Part shown: positions 57,967 through 64,000 of the stretch, piece by piece
How the letters are laid out: every line of letters starts with the position of its first letter
Position numbering within the stretch: the first letter of the stretch is position 1
DNA from: Cryptomeria japonica
Lineage: Eukaryota > Streptophyta > Pinopsida > Cupressales > Cupressaceae
Assembly (NCBI RefSeq): GCF_030272615.1
Contig: NC_081406.1
Coordinates: 117,808,847-117,872,846 of the forward strand
Length of the DNA: 64,000 bases
Direction of reading: 5' to 3'
The notes under the pieces: generated by a model
What the model was told of the DNA's origin: nothing
What the model saw: only the letters and a program-made list of their open reading frames with translations
Database searches by the model: none
Made by a program: the position numbers and the translations under genes

Positions 57967-59466
57967 TAAGGAAAAAAAAATGGCATATTTGAGATTTCTT
58001 CTTCTTGTTGTGAACATGACTGAACCCATCATCTTTATTTTTGTTGTCCTTAGTCACTTTGGACTAATCACCCAAAATTTTGGAACCAAGATAATGTGGA
58101 TCTTATACACTTGTCCTCATGGAATGCTCAATAGCCTTATTAACTTATTTTTTATTAAATCCAATATTGGTCTCGACGTGTAGTGTTCTCTAATTTCATA
58201 TAATCTCATTTAGGTTCTTAGTATTCTTTCTAAACTTTACATTCTTTCTCAACTACCTATGCACTTTCTCCAAATCCTTTCTCAAGGATAGTTCTTCTTC
58301 TTCAAGTCTTTTAAAATCCTTCTATTTATTCCTTAATATTTTTGTTCTAGCATCATTTCTCCTTTTCACTTCTTCTAAAATTGAAATTTCAAATTTATGA
58401 TCAACTGTATTTTTTCTTGGCTTTTAATGTCCTCTAACATTTTTAATTTTTTTTTGCAATTATTTTCTTAAGATTCTTGATCTCCTGGTGAGGATAATGG
58501 ATTTCTTATTTTTCAAGATCCATTTCAACATATTCCTCTTCATTTTTAGAAAACACTTCCCTACATCCATAGCTGGGGTTTCCATCACCATGAGTAAAGA
58601 ATTTTTACTTTGAATTTCTAAAGTGTGTTGATCATACTCATTGAGTGAGTAGCCATCTTTCTTAGCATAGAATATATTCCTCTTCTTATGTTTTGATATC
58701 TTGTTACTACCTAATATCAAGGGAAAATTTGACGTAATGTGCCCAATTTTACCCTAATTGAAACATTTGAATGATACATTACCATTATACTTGCTGGAAC
58801 CTTTTTTTAATCTCTTTACAAACTTTACTTCACAAATTTGAGGTTTTATCGTTCACAATCCTCATCTCATATTTGCTTACAATCCCATGTAGCTCATTCG
58901 ATATTCAAACTATTCAAATATTTGGCATCTTCTACTAGATAGAGACTTTTGAATTAGACTTAGAGAGAAGGGATCTGAGTACCTTTTTGACAATAACTAA
59001 ATCTTTCACTTCTTCACCAAGTACTTTGAGGGTATTGACAATTTCATCAACGCAAAGTAGATACACATCAATTTCTTCTTCTTCTTTCATCTTCATAATT
59101 TAAAACAACCCTAGGTAGGTTTGAAGATTTTCTTCCTCGAATTTATTATCACTTTCATAGATATTGTGAAGCTTGTCCCAAACTTCTTTTGTGGTCTTGC
59201 AATGCATTATAATCACAAGCTCATAATTAGATAAACCACATAAAATATCTTTCCTTACTTTTGCATTAGTTTCACATGCTCTCCTTCATGCTTGATCTCT
59301 TGGAGGAATTTGTGGAATCTCATAGTCATCCACAACAGATTGCCATTCATCAAACACTAAAGCCATCAAATAGGCTTCCATCATTACTCTCCAAAACACA
59401 TATTTATATCCATCAACAAAGGTTCCTTGTTTCAAGAAAAACCTTCCTCAACTTCTTTGTGTGCCA
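57967..59466 (-). pseudogene. Copia gag remnant (element G)
   Basis: Starts with an ATG at 59,466 (MAHKEVEEGFS, then a shift). It continues with typical UBN2-type gag blocks: VFDEWQSVVDDYEIPQIPP, SNYELVIIMHCKTTKEVWDK, LHNIYESDNKFEEENLQTYL and IVKKVLRSLLSKSNSKVS. A zinc knuckle near 58,745-58,790 is ruined (CFN, stop, GKIGHITSNF). The piece 58,720-58,460 (ILGSNKISKHKKRNIFYAKK) and the coiled-coil sequence to about 58,200 form the gag C-terminus. No pol follows before LTR F. Confidence 0.7.
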
Positions 59467-59499
59467 TTTTGGATCTACCTCAAGTTGTTAAGGTTTATG

Positions 59500-59950
59500 T
59501 AAGAAACTTATCTTTGATACCAATTGAAAGCACACAAATATACTGGGAGGGGGAGGTGAATTAGTATATGCCAAATATCAACTTCAATTCAAATTATTAT
59601 TAGGATCATTTAAGACCTTATTAACATTAAAGAAGCTAAGAAAGAAGATAAGAACAATCACACATCAACACTTATGAACATGAAATATACGTGAAAGCCT
59701 AGAAGGGAAAAATCACATTGAGAATAGTTGCTTGGATCTACTACCCAAATCTAGCCTCCAAAAGACAATAAAGAACTTACAATATTTTGTCGACACAAAC
59801 TTATAGGAATGACAACCAGAGATGAAGACACCAATCCCCAAATATATTTGTAGTCACGAACTTATAGGATACACTAATCCCCTAATACAAGAAGTAAGTA
59901 CCAATTCAAACTAATCCACTTTTCCTTTTCAATTATGTGAGAAGACCATT
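59500..59950 (-). repeat. Primer site and partial 5' LTR of element G
   Basis: The minus strand reads ...GTGTGCTTTCA then ATTGGTATCAAAGATAAG (59,508-59,525), a primer binding site next to an LTR end. To the right lie CTGGGAGGGGGAGGTGAATT (59,543 on) and, on the minus strand, TTTTTCCCTTCTAGGCTTTC followed by ACGT, as in other LTRs here. The outer LTR end was not located. Confidence 0.55.
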
Positions 59951-60537
59951 TTTTAACTTCAACACTAACCATTCTCACTTGTTAAAAAAATTAAGAACTT
60001 TTAAAACTCCACTTTGTCATATCTACACACAAAAAAAAGAAAAAGGATTCTTAGTAAAATTTATAATTTGAGATTTTAAAAAAAATTTATAACTTTTTTC
60101 AAAGATTTGAAAACATCGATATAAGTGACACTAGAATCACAATATTTTTTGTAAGATTATAAATATCTATCAAAAAGAATAATTATTTATTTCTTCCAAC
60201 GATTATTAAATCTTTGTTTATCCCAAACCTTTTTTAATTTATATATTTTATAAACATTTTGTAAATTTGTACAAGCTTTTAATATTTTTCTATTATTTAT
60301 CCACTAATAAAAATATGATTAAATCCTTATGAAACATTATATTTGTAAATAATATTAATGAAATATACCAAATTCTTATACAGATTGGAAAATTATTTTA
60401 TTTTCAATCTGTCAAATAATTTTTTAATGCCAACATTTAGGATATTTATCAGAAATAATGACAACATTAAAATGTAGCCATACATTGGCACTTTAAACCG
60501 AAATACAAAATTTCTAAAACGAAATAAGAGATGCACT
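59951..60537. other. AT-rich 3' flank of unit D
   Basis: May include the decayed outer part of the element G LTR. No gene seen. Confidence 0.4.
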
Positions 60538-61688
60538 TTAATCCGAAGCTACGCCGGGCCAGTTTTCTTGCAGTGAAGTTAACGAAGATGTTGGCGTGCT
60601 GCTTATTGAGTTGGAAGATTCTGAGCTTTCCTGCAGCATCTCCTTGATTTCTGTGAGACGGGCGACTACTTCTTTCATGGTTGGTCTAAAATCCCTTTCT
60701 ATGGCAAGGCACTCAAAGGTCAATTCGGCAACTGCAGCAACAGTGACCTTCACTTCCTGATTTCTTTCAATCTTCAATTCTGGATCGACCAGTTCATCCA
60801 AAACACCTCTTTTGATCTTGTCTGTGGCCATATTAGCAAGGCTGATTTCATTTCTATTTCGCATAATATCCACTGCGACTTTGGCTGAAATGATCTCCAC
60901 CAAAACAACCCCAAAGCTGTACACATCAGACTTCTCAGTGAGCTGGAAGCATTCATGGTAATCTGGGTCAACATACCCAGGTGTACCTTGCGGAGCAGTT
61001 GTGACGTGTGACACATTCACGGGAACCAACCTAGAAAGGCCAAAATCTGCAACTTTTGCTCTGAAATGTTCGTCGAGTAGAATGTTGTCGGATTTAACAT
61101 CTCTGTGCAATATGGGCGGACAGATGTTGTGGAGATACGCCAATGCCTGAGCAGTTTCTATGGCAATATCTAAACGAGTTAGCCAAGGCAAGCCTCCGGG
61201 AGTTCTTCGGCAGCCATGAAGGTGATCAGACAAGGTCCCATTTGGCACAAACTCATAAACAAGCAGTAGCATTGGACTCTGCGGGCTCGTACAGCCATAG
61301 AGACGAGCAAGATTTGGATGACACAGGGATGACAGTATTTGGACCTCGTTCATAAATTGTTCAACTGTTCTGGATCTATCCTCATAAAGCCTCTTCACTG
61401 CTACAGCTCGTCCGTCCTTAAGTTTACCCAGGTATACCACGCCAAACCCTCCATCTCCAAGTTGGTTCTTCTCGTCGAAGAAATTTGTCGCTTGCTGTAG
61501 CTCTTCATAATGAAACATGGGCAAATTGCCCATCATATTCATTACGAGACCTGCTTCCATGTCGCTTCGCTGATAATTACTGTGATCACCACCAAGCCCG
61601 CGGATATGAGGCCTTTTTCTTCTCTTGACATACAAAATATAAAGCACTGCTATTGCTGCGATTAGTGCAACTGCCCCAATAGAGCTAC
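60538..61688 (-). CDS. Unit D exon 3: transmembrane segment and complete RD kinase
   Basis: Acceptor TAATACAG|GTAGCTC at 61,688. It reads GSSIGAVALIAAIAVLYILY (transmembrane), then KRRKR. Numbering from the ATG at 61,647 (369 residues): glycine loop GDGGFG 64-69, VAVK lysine 85, helix C glutamate 101, HRDVKSDN 181-188, DFGLSR 201-206, GTPGYVDPDY 221-230, DVYSFG 241-246 and RPTM near 325. All catalytic residues are present, and RD chemistry suggests activation-loop phosphorylation. The tail is Ser/Thr-rich (SSESSNSISSTPTSSLTS). The sequence matches the LRK10L1 subfamily in the HRDVK...NNILLD and APQGTPGYVDP blocks. Confidence 0.9.
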
Positions 61689-61937
61689 CTGTATTAGAAC
61701 ATTCGAATTAAATATTAGACTTTTAATAGCTAAAATAATTAATAGTAATTTAACGTTATTAATAAACAATTTTTTAATTAATCAAAGTTAATTATTAGTC
61801 GTTAAGCCTGATAATTTTTAATATAGTCTAATAAAAATGTTTGAAATAATGTAATAGTTGAACAAACTAAAGTATTTCCGAGACATATTTAGCTTTGACG
61901 TAAACATTGTGGATATTAAAGAGGAAGGGATGCTTAC

Positions 61938-61976
61938 CTAGAACGATAGCTGTCTTATTAGCAGTGTTAGACCCAC
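61938..61976 (-). CDS. Unit D exon 2: 39 bp micro-exon
   Basis: Bounded by ACAATGCAG| and |GTAAGCAT on the minus strand. Phase 1 in and out, reading GSNTANKTAIVL into the transmembrane segment. Same length and phase as unit B exon 2. Confidence 0.75.
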   Translation of the reverse strand: MGLTLLIRQLSF

Positions 61977-62058
61977 CTGCATTGTCTGAATTATAAATAA
62001 TGGAAGCGATATTAGTTAGTATTATGCTTACGAAATGTGGAAGAAAAAAAAATAAAAA

Positions 62059-62083
62059 ATTCTATTAGTATTGTTAGGTCCAC
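62059..62083 (-). pseudogene. Decayed duplicate of the 39 bp micro-exon
   Basis: Within the intron between exons 1 and 2. GACCATGCAG|GTGGACCTAACAATACTAAT resembles the acceptor and first 20 bases of exon 2 (GTGGGTCTAACACTGCTAAT) but lacks the second half and a donor. It appears to be a partial tandem copy. Confidence 0.55.
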
Positions 62084-62886
62084 CTGCATGGTCTCAAATA
62101 TAAGTAAAGGCAGAGGTAAATTGTTAGCATTTTGCTATAAAATAAAATAAAATAAACAACTCTTGCTTTAGAAATACAAGTATAACGCTTTTCATTCATC
62201 TGTCAATTAAGTAGACAGGGAATTGCGATTCTTACCGGGGTTGAACGATTCGCAGCTCAATTGAAGATACAATTCTCTTTCTGTGGCTCACAATGCTTAC
62301 AGGCTTCGGTGAAATTCCATATCTTTTCAAGCAACGGTCGGTTATCTCTGTGGAGCTTTTTAACAGGTAGCTGCACTGATGATTTACAGTAAGTATCCAA
62401 ACTCACGTCTGAATAGTACCAACTATTATTACATTCTAAAGCATACGCTTCAGTGGGCAGGTCCTCTTCTCTGCAGTCTCTCCATAGACTTATATTCATG
62501 TACTCAGCAGTAATGCGAAACTGAGGGCTAGACCAGAATTCTATTGTATGGTTACTGCTCGACGGGTTGCAATCATCTCCCCACATATTTCTATCAACTA
62601 TTCGCATGGAATTGATTGGAAACTATTCCTGGTGGCCAAAAGGTTTCAGTATATAGTATTGGCAGCCACTGATATTAAGTAGAGGCATATTCACTTTATG
62701 ATCACAGTCAAGCCGAAAAGCAGGGTCACCGCAGCCGCTGCTCTTTGCTCCGAAATTCTCACGTAAAGAAGCGAGGCATGGCTTGAATATTGAGAAGAAA
62801 AGAAAGAGGAAGCGCAGGAGGTTTATAGGGGGCAGACTGAAATGCTGAGAATGGCATAGATGAAGAGGCAGTCCTTCCATTTTCAT

Positions 62887-63380
62887 CTTAGTTACAACGG
62901 TGAGAAGAAAACAACTAGAAATGAGGTGAACAAAGTAACATGAATGACAGTTTAATAGCGAAGAATGAAGGTAGGAGAAGCCAAGAAAATAGAAGGTGTT
63001 TGAAAAACCATTACAAAAATTGCGAAGTCGATACGCGAATTGACCTTACTTCCATTACCGACGTGAAAGGTCGGAGTCAATACGGCAGTTTGACCTACTA
63101 GACAGTTGAATCCTGATAAATATCAATATTCAACAACTAAGTCGCGCATATCTATGACTCACTAAATTTCACGCGCTTTTCTTTGACGTACACTAGAAGG
63201 TCGCAGATCATTATAAATTATTTTAGGATCTTTCTACGAAAATCGTCGCAGATCATTATAAATTACGTTTACTTTGACGTAGACTAGATGGTCGCAGATC
63301 ATTATAAATTATTTTAGGATCTTTCTACGAAATCGTTCTAGGGAAATTGCATCGAGTGCATAGAAATACGAAATGTGGGT
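62887..63380 (-). promoter_or_regulatory. Upstream region of unit D with a tandem duplication
   Basis: Homologous to 467-917 upstream of unit A. A segment containing TCGCAGATCATTATAAATTA and TTTTAGGATCTTTCTACGAA is repeated: copies near 63,183-63,247 and 63,270-63,335, with an additional partial copy between. Unit A has a single version (GGTCGCTGATCATTATAAG), so the amplification is specific to unit D. Confidence 0.6.
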
Positions 63381-64000
63381 CCTAGGGGTTCACCATTTCT
63401 TTTATATTGTTGGAGGATGTGACATTTTTATTAATTTTCTTTTCTTCCTTTTACGGTTTCCGCATGAAATGAAAATTGAATAACATTAGTAATTAATTTC
63501 CATAAAAAAGAGGAATATCATTAACTAACAATAACATCTTGGTGTGTGATGGGTATGTCGAAGAGATGTGCAAGGTTAATTAGGGAAAATTTAAGTGTAT
63601 TTTTTCAATATATTTGTGTAATGTACGCGATCAATTGGTAGATCATTTAGTGAATGATGTTGTTGCTGCAATAAAGGCCTCGATAGAGAAGTGATAGCTT
63701 CAAATTAACTATACGTCCACTTAGAGGGATCAAAATGCAACTAAACAAACCTTTGAATTAGGAAGATATCAGGGTCCATTAACAAAAATTCACAATATGA
63801 TTAAAATAGGGAGAGGCAAAGAGAGAGGGAGAGATAGAGATGGATTCTGAGAGAGATAAACAGGTGTGTGTGTGTGTGAGAGTGAGAGAGAGAGAGAGAG
63901 AGAGGCAGGGTAAGGATATAGAGATTGATAGTAAGATAGAGATCGAGATAGAGAAGCAAAGCGATATGGAGAGAAGTATAGGGACAGATAAAGCGAGATA
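63381..64000. repeat. Intergenic DNA ending in a GA-rich microsatellite
   Basis: No gene from 63,381. From about 63,800 to the window end the sequence is GA-rich, with a GT run near 63,863-63,878 and GA runs near 63,885-63,903. Confidence 0.75.

Larger units (their letters stand above)
60538..62886 (-). pseudogene. LRK10L1-type receptor-like kinase, unit D: intact kinase, broken ectodomain
   Basis: Three exons with consistent splice signals: 62,886-62,236 (ectodomain), 61,976-61,938 (39 bp) and 61,688-60,538 (transmembrane and kinase). The ectodomain exon has three lesions: an in-frame deletion of the CG...F.YPFG segment present in unit A, an in-frame stop at 62,625-62,623 just after FGHQE, and a frameshift near 62,255 so that its last codons do not join exon 2 in frame. 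The kinase exon is open throughout. A kinase-only product could arise only from an internal start (for example the ATG at 61,647) and would lack the ligand-binding part. Family role: LRK10L1 proteins sit in the plasma membrane and signal through the kinase. Closest relative in the window is unit A. Confidence 0.85.

Noticed and set aside
57357-59466. LTR F inserted inside the element G gag
   Set aside because: Gag sequence lies only on its right; no continuation or target duplication could be found on its left, so nesting cannot be claimed.

Overview
Organism and setting. The window looks like plant nuclear DNA: AT-rich, sparsely coding, and filled with decayed retrotransposons around a small family of receptor-like kinase genes with introns. 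The low gene density, the age of most elements and the tandem receptor-kinase copies suit a large-genome seed plant, possibly a gymnosperm. The taxonomic part is inference; nothing read here fixes the species. No bacterial, organellar or viral genome features were found. Layout. Four copies of LRK10-like receptor kinases (GUB_WAK_bind ectodomain, transmembrane segment, cytoplasmic Ser/Thr kinase) lie on the minus strand. Unit A (1-466, cut by the left edge) has an intact ectodomain start. Unit B (19,330-21,675) has an intact ectodomain and most of a kinase but has lost the glycine-rich loop with a frameshift. Unit C (about 27,600-39,330) is split into three pieces by two Copia retrotransposons of one family in opposite orientations. 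Unit D (60,538-62,886) has a complete RD-type kinase exon behind a broken ectodomain exon. A and D share ectodomain and promoter sequence (LRK10L1-like); B and C share kinase type (HFD in place of HRD, LRK10L2-like) and flanks. A further pair of B-type flanks without a gene lies at 45.8-46.2 kb and 49.0 kb. Mobile DNA, left to right. A GC-rich hairpin repeat (0.9-1.3 kb, second copy inverted at 54.5-54.8 kb); paired phase-1 exon-like blocks (3.1 and 3.4 kb); a decayed plus-strand helical reading frame (4.0-4.7 kb); a 7 kb LTR element on the minus strand (5.7-12.7 kb) with a zinc-knuckle gag and a long unidentified second reading frame but no pol seen; a LINE reverse-transcriptase remnant (24.9-25.8 kb); a 1.6 kb TRIM-like element with perfect TACTA target duplications (25,842-27,453); Copia-A (27,920-33,351) and Copia-B (33,838-38,868); a tRNA-type SINE (39.55 kb); a 462 bp MITE-like element with TA duplications (41,215-41,676); a DUF4283-like LINE remnant (42.0-42.9 kb); a non-coding LTR element (46.2-48.9 kb); a minus-strand reading frame with decapeptide repeats (50.1-50.9 kb); a perfect 38 bp palindrome (51.13 kb); GA-rich microsatellites; and gag and LTR remnants from 54.9 to 59.9 kb. 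How it fits together. This is a receptor-kinase cluster expanded by duplication with flanks and then eroded by retroelement insertion and small deletions. Only unit A, as far as visible, and the unit D kinase exon still look potentially functional. The items most worth a second look are the unidentified frame of the 7 kb LTR element, the two kinase copies that both lost the nucleotide-binding loop, the unit D kinase uncoupled from its ectodomain, and the small non-autonomous elements with intact termini.
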